Below are positions 55,431-63,179 of a DNA stretch of 64,000 nucleotides, piece after piece. A model generated the notes under the pieces. The model made no database searches and had not been told where the DNA came from. It saw only the letters and a list, made by a program, of their open reading frames with translations. Where the stretch lies: positions 372,001-436,000 of the forward strand of contig NZ_CP077084.1 of NCBI RefSeq assembly GCF_014268275.3, written 5' to 3'. The stretch comes from Pseudomonas tritici (GTDB taxonomy: Bacteria > Pseudomonadota > Gammaproteobacteria > Pseudomonadales > Pseudomonadaceae). How positions within the stretch are numbered: the first letter of the stretch is position 1; every line of letters begins with the position of its first letter. A program made the translations under genes and the position numbers.

Positions 55431-58400
55431 GTGATCGCCACCCTCAACGCCATCGCGGCAGCCAACGAACAGCACTCGACCTACAACTCGAAAAAGATCA
55501 AAAGCATCGAAGACCACGTGCAGCAAGTCTCCAGCGTGATCAAGGCCGGCGGCGACGCCACCCTGAGCGCCGGGCAGAACCTGCAATTGGTCGCCAGCCA
55601 GGTCAATGCCGGCAACGAAGCGTACCTGGTCTCCGGCAAAAACCTCGAGCTCAAGGCTGCTGCAAACCAGGACTACAGCTTCTACAGCAAGACCAAGAAA
55701 ACTTCCCAGGGCAAGAAATTCCGCCTCGATGAAACCGACGCCGTGAACAACGTCGGCAGCCTCGTCAGCGCTGGCAAAAACAGCACCGTCGTGGCCGGTG
55801 AAAACTTGCTGCTGGCGGGCAGCTCAGTCACTGCCGAAAAAGGTGCGACGCAATTGGTCGCGGGCCAGGATGTGAGCATTCTCGCCGTCAGCAACTCAGA
55901 CAGCGCCCGCCACGAACGCAAGGAAAGCAAAAGCAGCTGGGGCGGCCTCAAGTCGAGCAAAGTCCAAGACAAAGTCGACGAAAAACGCACCACCGCCCTG
56001 GGCAGCATGGTCTCCGGCGAAACCGTCACCGTCGCCGCCAAGCGCGACGCCACGGTCACCGGTTCCAACCTGGTCAGCACCGGCGACCTCGCCGTGCAAG
56101 CCGGCCGCGACCTGACCATCGACGCGGCGCAAAACACCTTCGCCCGCACCGACATGCACAAGGAGAAGAACCGCGACCTCACCGGCGTGTTGACCGGCAA
56201 CAAGCTCGGTCTGGACGACATGACCGGCAACCAGAAGCTGTACATCAACAGCTCCAAACACAACGGCACAGCCAATGAAATGACCTTGACCGGCAGCACG
56301 ATTGGCTCTAGCGCGGGCAACGTGTCGCTGACGGCGGGGCGTGAGTTGAAGGTGGTGGCCAGTGATTTGGTGAGCACCAAGAACATGGAGTTGAGCGGGG
56401 CGAATGTCACCGTTACTTCGGGAATGGAGACGGCCAGTCAGACGAGTAAGGACAGTTCCAGGAGTTTGGCGGTTGGGCGTGTAGTGGGTGGCATGATCGT
56501 CGACACCGCCACCAGCATGCGCGATGCAGCCAAGGCGTCGCGTAGTGCCGACGACCCACGGCTGAAGGCAGTGAAGATCGCCCAGGCTGCGCTGGCGGCC
56601 TACAACCTCAATAATCAGATGGGCGACCTTGCTAATAAAATCAACGGCAATGACGACACCGGCGGTGGTTCCTCCGGTTCTATGATCAAGATTGGCACCG
56701 AACTGGCCAACACCCGCACCAAAAGCAGCAACGAGTATGCCGCGCAGACCGCTCACCAGAGCAGCCTGAACGCCGGCGGGAAACTGTCGATCATCGCGGC
56801 GGGCGATGCGCCGGGTACCGCAGGGGATCTGTTGATCACCGGCAGTTCATTGAAAGCGGGCAACACCCTGCTGTCGGCGAAAAACAACATCCTGCTGCAA
56901 AGCGCGCAGAACACCACCGACCGCAAAAATGACGGCTCGCGCAATCGAACCGCCATCGGCGTCAGCTTCAACATCGGCGAGCAAACCGGTTTCACCCTCG
57001 ACCTCGGCGCGCAAATCGCCAAAAACCTGGGTTCGGGGAGCTCCGTCACCCAGGTCAATACCACCCTGGACACCGGCTCGCTGGTACTGCGCAGCGGCCA
57101 GGACACCACGCTGGCCGGGGCCCAGGTGCGTGCTGATCGCATTGATGCCGACATCGGCGGCAACCTCAACATCCTGTCGCGCCAGGACTCCGAAACGTCC
57201 AAGAGCAAGCAGAACAGCGCCGGTTTTGGCGCGAGCATTTGCATTCCTCCGTTCTGCCTAGGCTCCACCGTTTCTGCGTCCGCGAACCTGGCGGCGTCGA
57301 AAATGAACAGCGACTACCAGGCGGTGACCGACCAGAGCGGCTTCTTTGCCGGTAAAGACGGCTACGACATCAATGTCGGCAAGACCACCACCTTGCAAGG
57401 CGCGGTGATTGCCAGTGAAGCCAGCGCTGACAAGAACCGCCTCAGCACGGATCGCTTGCTGGTCAGCGATATCAAGAACAAGAGCGATATCAAGAGCCAG
57501 TCGGCGGGCGTGAGCGTCTCCGGTTCTTACGGTGGAGGGGTGGGAACACTCAAGCCAGGTCCCTTGTATGGCATGGCACTAAACGACTCGGATCACAGCT
57601 ACACGCGCAGTGCGGTAAGCGAAGGCACGATCATAGTGCGCAACCCTGCGGGCGCTAGCGATCTCGTCGGTTTGAACCGTGACACGGCCAACGCCAACCA
57701 ACGCCTCGACAAGCCCGATGAAAAGGCGATGCAAGAGCGCATGGACCTGGTCAAAAGCTCGATGGAGCTGACCAAGGGCATTGGCGACGCGATTGCCGAG
57801 GCCAGAATCAAGGCAGCAAACGACCCCAACAGCGACGTCAGCAAAGCCACGCGGCAGAAGCTGATTGATGACGGTGTCGCTAACCCGACACCGGAGCAAA
57901 TCAGCTTTCGTGCCCAACAGGATTACGGCGTCGGCAGCAGCTTCCAGAAAGCCAGCCAGGCGGTGACGGCTGTGGTGCAAGCGGCCATGGGCGGTAGCGT
58001 CGGGGGCGCGTTGGCGGGAGCGGCGGCGCCGTATCTGGCAGAAACAATCAGGGACAGGACCAAGGGCGACCCCACAGCCAATCTGATGGCCCATGCGGTA
58101 CTGGGTGCTGTGCTCGCCAAGGCTGGCGGTAACTCAGCACTTGCTGGCGCAGCCGGTGCTGTTGCGGCGGAGGAAACCGCGCGTCTGATCAAGGAAAGCC
58201 TGTATGGCGATGTCAGTAATGAAAAACTGTCCGAAGGGCAAAAGCAGACAATCTCCAGCCTCGCAACCTTGGCAGGTGGTCTTTCCGGGTCGCTTACCGG
58301 CAAGGGCGCGCTGGATGCGGTCGCAGCGGCACAAGTCGGTAAGAACGCGGTTGAAAATAACCTTTTGAGTCCAGCCAACGAGTCTTTGCTTCAAAAGGCC

Positions 58401-59591
58401 CGCGACTCGTTCAAGCGCAACAAGTACACCCTCGAGGACGCAAAGACGCTTATCGCGCTCGATCAGCGAGATCAGATTTCAAATGCCCTGGTTGAGCGCC
58501 TGCGCCGCAACCCAGACTCGATGTCGGCTGCCGATAAAGTCGCAGCACAGGCCTACCTCGCGGATTACGAAAACGCACTCGTTGCGGCGTATGGTCAGGG
58601 TGAGGCTGATCGTCGCATCTACGCGCTGATGCGGCCCGGTCCTCTGCGGCAAAGCAACGATGTGGCATACGCGGCTGGCAGTTCCAATAAAGACGCTTCG
58701 CTGGAACGGCTCTATCCCGGCGACTTGTTGGCGCAGATGAACCGCTCTCCTAGCGAAAACGAACAGCTTTACCGCGAAGCGCAAAAGACATTGCGCATCG
58801 GACAGAACTACGAAGGAGAAGCTGCAATCGGTACGCCGGCTTTGTATGTGCTGGGCGGGGGCATGGGCTTGGCGATACGGTTGGTGACGGCTGAAAGTGG
58901 CATATTGCAGGCTACTTATGGTGGGGTGCAGACCTACAAGGGTGATTCGGGCGACGGCGCCCAAAACATTTTCCTTGGGCTTTTGAACGCTTCGGCTGCT
59001 GGGTTGCCGAGCGTGTTTAAGGGGCAGTCGGTTGCAGGCTCTGCTAAAGGTGCGGTTGCTAAAAACGAGGGAATGTTTTGGGGGCAGGCGGACTCGGAGA
59101 TGGGTATTCCGATTGAAAGGAATGTTCTACCAGGCGGTCCAGATTTTGCCAAAGGAGTGAAAACGCCGGCAGGTTCGGTAGAAAGTCAAGCGACGCCTAA
59201 TTTTCTAAATCAATTCCCAGATCATCCAACAGCTGTTCCAACACTTATCGCAGATACAAAGTTGACTAAAGGTATAGGAACATATAACTATGTTGTTCTT
59301 GAAGATGGTAACTTAGTAATCGGGCGAAAGTTTAATGAGGTAGGTGGAGGTCAAATTGACCTTGCGAATAGTAAACCCGTTATTGCAGCTGGCGAGGTGA
59401 AAATTGTGCGCGGGGAAGTTAAATATATAGATAACACTTCTGGGCATTATGAACCTTCCGGTCGCGCTGCACAGATCGCAGCAGAAAATGCGTTCTCTCA
59501 AAAAGGACTTGATGTGACTGGTAAATACATAGAGAAAGTCTGGGTGCCAGATCCTGGTAATCCAAGAAAAGGTGCTTGGGTGCCAAAATGA
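55431..59591 (+). CDS. 5'-truncated CdiA/FHA-family effector copy (orphan toxin module)
   Basis: A 1386-aa open frame, homologous to the C-terminal half of the intact effector. It lacks a signal peptide, the TPS domain and most of the repeat region, and its only start is a GTG (55431) without a clear ribosome binding site. Compared with the intact gene, about 70 nt are missing at the join (gtgatcgcca / ccctcaacgcc). After the ~993-bp identical block the protein diverges, then carries a canonical VENN motif (KNAVENNLL, near residue 975). A pretoxin region and a distinct tip follow; the last ~110 residues contain GGGQIDLAN and NTSGHYEPSG. The tip is AT-rich. It probably cannot be secreted as it stands, but it can serve as a donor of a new tip to the intact gene. 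Calling it a pseudogene would also be defensible. Confidence 0.85.
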   Translation: MIATLNAIAAANEQHSTYNSKKIKSIEDHVQQVSSVIKAGGDATLSAGQNLQLVASQVNAGNEAYLVSGKNLELKAAANQDYSFYSKTKKTSQGKKFRLDETDAVNNVGSLVSAGKNSTVVAGENLLLAGSSVTAEKGATQLVAGQDVSILAVSNSDSARHERKESKSSWGGLKSSKVQDKVDEKRTTALGSMVSGETVTVAAKRDATVTGSNLVSTGDLAVQAGRDLTIDAAQNTFARTDMHKEKNRDLTGVLTGNKLGLDDMTGNQKLYINSSKHNGTANEMTLTGSTIGSSAGNVSLTAGRELKVVASDLVSTKNMELSGANVTVTSGMETASQTSKDSSRSLAVGRVVGGMIVDTATSMRDAAKASRSADDPRLKAVKIAQAALAAYNLNNQMGDLANKINGNDDTGGGSSGSMIKIGTELANTRTKSSNEYAAQTAHQSSLNAGGKLSIIAAGDAPGTAGDLLITGSSLKAGNTLLSAKNNILLQSAQNTTDRKNDGSRNRTAIGVSFNIGEQTGFTLDLGAQIAKNLGSGSSVTQVNTTLDTGSLVLRSGQDTTLAGAQVRADRIDADIGGNLNILSRQDSETSKSKQNSAGFGASICIPPFCLGSTVSASANLAASKMNSDYQAVTDQSGFFAGKDGYDINVGKTTTLQGAVIASEASADKNRLSTDRLLVSDIKNKSDIKSQSAGVSVSGSYGGGVGTLKPGPLYGMALNDSDHSYTRSAVSEGTIIVRNPAGASDLVGLNRDTANANQRLDKPDEKAMQERMDLVKSSMELTKGIGDAIAEARIKAANDPNSDVSKATRQKLIDDGVANPTPEQISFRAQQDYGVGSSFQKASQAVTAVVQAAMGGSVGGALAGAAAPYLAETIRDRTKGDPTANLMAHAVLGAVLAKAGGNSALAGAAGAVAAEETARLIKESLYGDVSNEKLSEGQKQTISSLATLAGGLSGSLTGKGALDAVAAAQVGKNAVENNLLSPANESLLQKARDSFKRNKYTLEDAKTLIALDQRDQISNALVERLRRNPDSMSAADKVAAQAYLADYENALVAAYGQGEADRRIYALMRPGPLRQSNDVAYAAGSSNKDASLERLYPGDLLAQMNRSPSENEQLYREAQKTLRIGQNYEGEAAIGTPALYVLGGGMGLAIRLVTAESGILQATYGGVQTYKGDSGDGAQNIFLGLLNASAAGLPSVFKGQSVAGSAKGAVAKNEGMFWGQADSEMGIPIERNVLPGGPDFAKGVKTPAGSVESQATPNFLNQFPDHPTAVPTLIADTKLTKGIGTYNYVVLEDGNLVIGRKFNEVGGGQIDLANSKPVIAAGEVKIVRGEVKYIDNTSGHYEPSGRAAQIAAENAFSQKGLDVTGKYIEKVWVPDPGNPRKGAWVPK
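55442..56434 (+). repeat. ~993-bp direct repeat, copy 2 (in the truncated effector gene)
   Basis: Identical, as far as I could compare by eye, to 50703-51695. Upstream of 55442 only about 25 nt (ctgcgacctgcacgtgatcgcc) still match the intact gene (near 50608-50632). This marks the left breakpoint of the duplication. Confidence 0.92.
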
Positions 59592-59950
59592 ATGACATTA
59601 TTGAACAGTTTGATATTCTTTGTGATGTAGCTATGGCCGCTTTTAGTGAAGAGCTGGAAATTTCCTATGAGATGTCATTGTTAAATATTTTAGAATTTGT
59701 AAAAAAACATCCGGACTATAGAGAGTGGTTTATAGATAGATTTAAACTGATTTTAACATCTAGGAACTCGCCATTTGAAGCTGTGGCATTTTGCATGCGT
59801 GAGTTGCAGTGGCCTGAAATAAAAGAATTTGTAATTTCAAAAATGAACCCTTCAGAAGATCCTCGTAGTGAGGCCCTTCGAAGTCTATTGACCGCATATG
59901 ATGAGTTTTGGCCGGATTCGGATCTTTATAGTTATTATAGTATGAGTTAG
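59588..59950 (+). CDS. Putative cognate immunity protein of the orphan toxin module
   Basis: A 120-aa acidic, mostly alpha-helical protein (FDILCDVAMAAFSEELEI, WFIDRFKLIL, SEALRSLLTAYDEFWPDS). Its ATG overlaps the stop of the truncated effector by 4 bp (ATGA), the usual arrangement of a CDI toxin and its immunity gene. The strong AT bias of its codons matches the toxin tip and not the backbone, so tip and immunity gene were probably acquired together. I do not recognise a named immunity family. Confidence 0.75.
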   Translation: MNDIIEQFDILCDVAMAAFSEELEISYEMSLLNILEFVKKHPDYREWFIDRFKLILTSRNSPFEAVAFCMRELQWPEIKEFVISKMNPSEDPRSEALRSLLTAYDEFWPDSDLYSYYSMS

Positions 59951-59960
59951 TTTGTGTAAA

Positions 59961-60026
59961 GATAAAGGAGGATTGTTTAAGTTTTTCGTTTGGCGGTAAG
60001 CTATTAAATAAATCTTTCCCCTGTAA
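59961..60026. repeat. Palindromic repeat, family B (degenerate)
   Basis: Arms gataaaggaggattgtttaa (59961-59980) and ttaaataaatctttcccc (from 60004) form an imperfect inverted repeat of the aaaggggacagatttattta type. It directly follows the putative immunity gene. Confidence 0.6.
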
Positions 60027-60079
60027 TGTGGGGTGCATGTGGGAAGGTGGGTCAGGTGTATGGAATCATTACGCAGGGA

Positions 60080-60146
60080 TAAAGGGGGCGGATTTATTTA
60101 AATGTGACGCTGATCGGTAGGCTATTAATAAATCTGTCCCCTTTAA
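60080..60146. repeat. Palindromic repeat, family B
   Basis: Arms taaagggggcggatttattt (60080-60099) and taataaatctgtccccttta (60126-60145) with a spacer of about 26 nt. This is the best-preserved family-B copy; further copies are at 59961 and 62288. Confidence 0.75.
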
Positions 60147-60279
60147 TTCTGATACCTTTGCAGGCAGTGTTGAAGGCCTACGACAATATGCCAAAAGTAC
60201 CATGTCCGGATTTTGTTTCAGGAGAAAAATAGGGTGGGAATTAATGATGGAGTTTACAACCGCCTATACGCCAGTCACT

Positions 60280-60344
60280 GGAAAATAGGGGTCAGACCAC
60301 GATTACTGCTAAAACGTATATTGGTGGTCTGACCCCTATTTTCC
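60280..60344. repeat. Palindromic repeat, family A (perfect 21-bp arms), upstream of the RAYT gene
   Basis: The 21-nt arms at 60280-60300 (core ggggtcagaccac) and 60324-60344 (core gtggtctgacccc) are exact reverse complements separated by 23 nt. A closely related hairpin lies on the other side of the transposase gene at 61335-61383; the two share the spacer text acgatta...gtatattggtg. This suggests a flanking pair. Confidence 0.88.
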
Positions 60345-60373
60345 CAGCCAAAACGTTCACATTGGGTGGGAAT

Positions 60374-60418
60374 CGGGGTCAGACCACGTTTTCAGCGAAA
60401 TCCATACAAGGGTTTAAC
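60374..60418. repeat. Family A half-element with extended tail
   Basis: cggggtcagaccacg followed by ttttcagcgaaatccata recurs with few changes at 62897-62940, so the repeated unit includes about 45 nt. Here the second arm is missing. Confidence 0.65.
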
Positions 60419-60572
60419 TTTTTTGTGATGTTTAATTAATGTATCTAACGGTTTTCGCTATTTATAAAAATTATGCTCTTTAAAAATTTGATTTATTTTT
60501 TGAAATCATTATCTTCCTTTATTTTTGTTGCAGACGACTAAGCTGATCTCTTTCAGAAATCAGGGGTTTGTT

Positions 60573-61256
60573 ATGGCTCGTCGTCCTCGGTTGTTGGTAC
60601 CAGGTCTTCCGCTGCACATCATACAGCGCGGAAATAATCGTTCGGTTTGCTTCTATTCAGAAGATGATTATATTTTTTATATCCACCTCTTAAAGCTCTT
60701 GTCGGAAACGCATGGCTGCAAAATTCACGCGTGGTGTCTCATGACGAATCACGTGCATTTGTTACTGACTCCAACTACCGCTCTAAGTGCTTGTTCGTTA
60801 ATGAAAGGACTTGGTCAGCGTTATGTCCAAAATATAAATCGTACTTATCAACGAACGGGAACTCTGTGGGAAGGTCGTTATCGTTCTTGTTTGGTGCAAC
60901 ACGAAAGCTATTTGATGGCCTGTTATCGTTACATAGAAATGAATCCCGTCAGAGCGGGAATGGTGGATCATCCCGCTGAGTATCGTTGGACGAGCTACCG
61001 AGCAAATGCAGAGCTGGAAACTTCAGCACTTACAACGCCTCATGATTGTTATAAAGAATTGGGTAGTAATGTCGATCAGAGGGCTGAGGCGTATCGTCGT
61101 CTTTTCAAGGATGAGCTTCAGCAGGAAGTAATCGACCAAATCAGAGATGCTACAAATGGAAATTACGTATTCGGAACGGGAAAGTTTGCGTCGCAGATAG
61201 CACAAGCTTTGGGTAAGCGAACCGTTAGAGGATTCGCTGGCCGACCAAAGAGATGA
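60573..61256 (+). mobile_element. REP-associated tyrosine transposase (RAYT, TnpA_REP, IS200/IS605-like Y1 family)
   Basis: A 227-aa single-strand DNA transposase. The HUH motif is H60-V-H62 (CLMTNHVHLLL) and the catalytic tyrosine is in CYRYIEMNPVRAG (Y120 most likely). The MARRPRLLVPGLPLHIIQRG opening and LWEGRYRSCLV are diagnostic of the RAYT branch. Such enzymes cut and join REP palindromes rather than mobilising long elements. The gene is flanked by family-A hairpins (60280-60344 and 61335-61383). I start at ATG 60573 with MARRPRL; the upstream in-frame extension is unconserved. It appears intact. Codon use is AT-richer than the core genome. Confidence 0.93.
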
Positions 61257-61275
61257 CTTTCAAATGTCAATTGTG

Positions 61276-61293
61276 TTCTGACCCCTATTTCCC
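61276..61293. repeat. Family A half-site after the RAYT gene
   Basis: ttctgacccctatttccc, 20 nt after the transposase stop, matches one arm of the family-A palindrome. It may be the right partner of the half element at 60374, so that the two frame the gene as left and right ends. Confidence 0.6.
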
Positions 61294-61334
61294 CGTTCTT
61301 TGGTTTTTTAATGTTCGTTGATCTGCTAAGAGTT

Positions 61335-61383
61335 GGGGGCAGACCACGATTAGTGCACCAATGTATATTGGTGGTCTGGCCCC
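61335..61383. repeat. Palindromic repeat, family A, downstream of the RAYT gene
   Basis: Arms gggggcagaccac (61335-61347) and gtggtctggcccc (61371-61383) pair with one mismatch. The spacer resembles that of 60280-60344. Confidence 0.8.
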
Positions 61384-61437
61384 TATTTCTGGAGATCCCC
61401 GAGTGGTCGACGCCTCTGGCGCCAAAACGGTGAAGGC

Positions 61438-62256
61438 ATGAACGTTAAAACGGCATTAGAAGCCCTGGGGTTACACGACGCGCTGGTGGCATGCGCCGAT
61501 GGAAGCATCGGCACGCCCATCTGCACACTGCGAGCCCCTGCCGAGTGGTATGGGTTTCCACCTGCGTTGATCCCGATATGGAGTGACGGATCTTGGCCTA
61601 CCTATATTGGGTACTGGAAGCACTGGTTTGTTGATCGTGAACCCACCTTCGTAAAAATGTATGTTGGCATCGACCGAATGACCGTAGAGATCGCCCGCAC
61701 GCCTGCGCAACTGATGGGCGTGCTCGCAATGATGTCGATGAGTCTTGAGGAGGGTGTCACGCCCGAACTTGAGCAGTTCGCCAAGGCGGTGGGGCTTGAT
61801 TGCCTGGAAGCATTGGATGCGCAGTCGTTGAAAACTGGCGACGACTCCAAAGGCTTCGCCAACGTTGAACCGTTCAAGACGTTGACGCCACTGGCCAGTA
61901 TTTCTGACGGTGCAAAGCGTTATACCGGAAACTTTCCGAACCCGTTCGACCCAATCCCTAATTGGTGGGAAAGCAGTTGCTATTTTGAAGTTGTCGACCA
62001 GCACATCCCAGTGCCGAACGGCGTGGAACTGCCCACTTGGTTTGATCCTGAGCGCGAGAAAAAGCCGTTGTTCGAGGATTTTATGCAAGCGGGACGCCTT
62101 GACTGCGCATGGCTGACTCTGAACTCCACTGGCTGGTCCATCGGCGATGCACGGCAGGCACTGGTTGCGTTGCAGGAGCGCGCCGATGATAAGGCGTTTG
62201 ACGCGGTTGTTGCTTACTGGTTGTCCATTGCGGATTTGGATGCTGGGGCATATTAA
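61438..62256 (+). CDS. Hypothetical protein, possible orphan immunity protein
   Basis: A 272-aa soluble protein with no signal peptide. It is rich in aromatic residues (APAEWYGFPPALIPIWSDGS and PNPFDPIPNWWESS), and its acidic body is typical of immunity proteins of polymorphic toxin systems. GC content is higher than in the surrounding repeats. It has no toxin gene next to it and lies between RAYT-associated repeats, so I read it as an orphan immunity gene. The family is not identified. Confidence 0.6.
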   Translation: MNVKTALEALGLHDALVACADGSIGTPICTLRAPAEWYGFPPALIPIWSDGSWPTYIGYWKHWFVDREPTFVKMYVGIDRMTVEIARTPAQLMGVLAMMSMSLEEGVTPELEQFAKAVGLDCLEALDAQSLKTGDDSKGFANVEPFKTLTPLASISDGAKRYTGNFPNPFDPIPNWWESSCYFEVVDQHIPVPNGVELPTWFDPEREKKPLFEDFMQAGRLDCAWLTLNSTGWSIGDARQALVALQERADDKAFDAVVAYWLSIADLDAGAY

Positions 62257-62287
62257 AAGTGAAGGGGAATCGGGGTTAAGGGATCGG

Positions 62288-62338
62288 ATAAAGGTGACTG
62301 ATTTATTTACAAGCTGTTTAATAAATCTGCCCCTTTAA
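62288..62338. repeat. Palindromic repeat, family B
   Basis: Arms ataaaggtgactgatttatt (from 62288) and tttaataaatctgcccctttaa (62317-62338, quoted core aataaatctgcccctttaa). It separates the two orphan immunity-like genes. Confidence 0.7.
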
Positions 62339-62374
62339 TGCTGCCATCAGATATACCAAAGGGAATACCTATTA

Positions 62375-62845
62375 ATGGTCATGCCAGTCTTTTATAGCAA
62401 ATCCTGGTTCCGTGCAAAAAAATGCGCGATAGAACCAATGAATGAGTCCACGGCACGGGCCGAGCATCAGGCAGGTAAGTCATATACCGCTCTAATTGGG
62501 TCGGAATCAACGCCTTCTTGTTTTGTTGAAATGTTGATAGATAAGGGTATGGTTGGCGTCGGTTTTCTTGACGATAGAGGCCATGAGTATCTGACCTATC
62601 AATTTCACTACTTAGACGAAAGCCAACTTTTTCTCTCGATGGCCACCCACCGTGAATTCGAGGGGGGCAAGGTCGCTTTTGGAACAACTTATATATTTGG
62701 ACGGCAGGGTGGTCTTGTCGTTAGGCGTGAGAGGATGATTCCCTATACGGTTGAAGATGCTCAATCAACCTTTGAACCGGCAGGGAACTACGAAGTTGCA
62801 CCGAAATTTGGTGATTATTCAGGTGTAATAAATATTAATCGGTGA
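62375..62845 (+). CDS. Hypothetical protein, possible orphan immunity protein
   Basis: A 156-aa protein with beta-strand character (MVGVGFLDDRGHEYLTYQFH, FGTTYIFGRQGGLVVRRE) and an N-terminal MNESTARAEHQAGKSYTALI stretch. I recall similar small proteins next to toxin genes in pseudomonads, but I cannot name the family. The start is ambiguous: ATG at 62375, 62381 or the internal ATG giving MNESTARAE (62438). It lies between repeat copies with no toxin partner in the window. Confidence 0.6.
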   Translation: MVMPVFYSKSWFRAKKCAIEPMNESTARAEHQAGKSYTALIGSESTPSCFVEMLIDKGMVGVGFLDDRGHEYLTYQFHYLDESQLFLSMATHREFEGGKVAFGTTYIFGRQGGLVVRRERMIPYTVEDAQSTFEPAGNYEVAPKFGDYSGVININR

Positions 62846-62896
62846 GGGGGGTGATTTAGGAAGTAAACGTGACGGATTTATTTAATGTGGAGGGAT

Positions 62897-62964
62897 CGGG
62901 GTCGGGCCACGTTTTTAGCGAAATCCATATAAATTTAACGTTAATGGTGGTCTGACCCCTATTT
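62897..62964. repeat. Palindromic repeat, family A
   Basis: cggggtcgggccac (62897-62910) and gtggtctgacccct (62947-62960) form an imperfect palindrome. The intervening ttagcgaaatccatat matches the tail of the repeat at 60374. The right arm abuts, and seems to have truncated, the reading frame that starts at 62970. Confidence 0.75.
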
Positions 62965-62969
62965 CCACT

Positions 62970-63140
62970 GGCAGTGGGAGCGGTGTGCTTTATGCATTCG
63001 ATGCAGAGAACGATTGGGCAATCGTAGAAATTGATCCTGAACTGGATGGGGCAACGGTTTTGTTCGAAGATTTTTCCAGCTTCATTTTGAGCCAGTTAGC
63101 GGCGGTCAAGGGTTACGTGGATTGGCGCGCCGCACAGTAA
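62970..63140 (+). pseudogene. C-terminal fragment of an SMI1/KNR4 (SUKH)-like immunity protein
   Basis: An open frame of 56 residues ending at TAA 63140 encodes GSGSGVLYAFDAENDWAIVE, then IDPELDGATVLFEDFSSFIL. This resembles the final strands and helix of SMI1/KNR4 (SUKH) domain proteins, in which a phrase about the residue being in effect as in ...FEDFSSFI closes the fold. No start codon is present; the frame runs back into the family-A palindrome ending at 62964. It is therefore a 5'-truncated remnant. The SUKH assignment is moderate. Confidence 0.5.
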
Positions 63141-63179
63141 TATGCGCAACGCGCGTACTTGCATTATTAAGGATGATCA

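Noticed and set aside
60080..60344. Possible CRISPR-like array because of repeated hairpins
   Set aside because: The repeats belong to two different palindromic families at irregular distances, with a RAYT gene; no constant repeat-spacer period and no cas genes.
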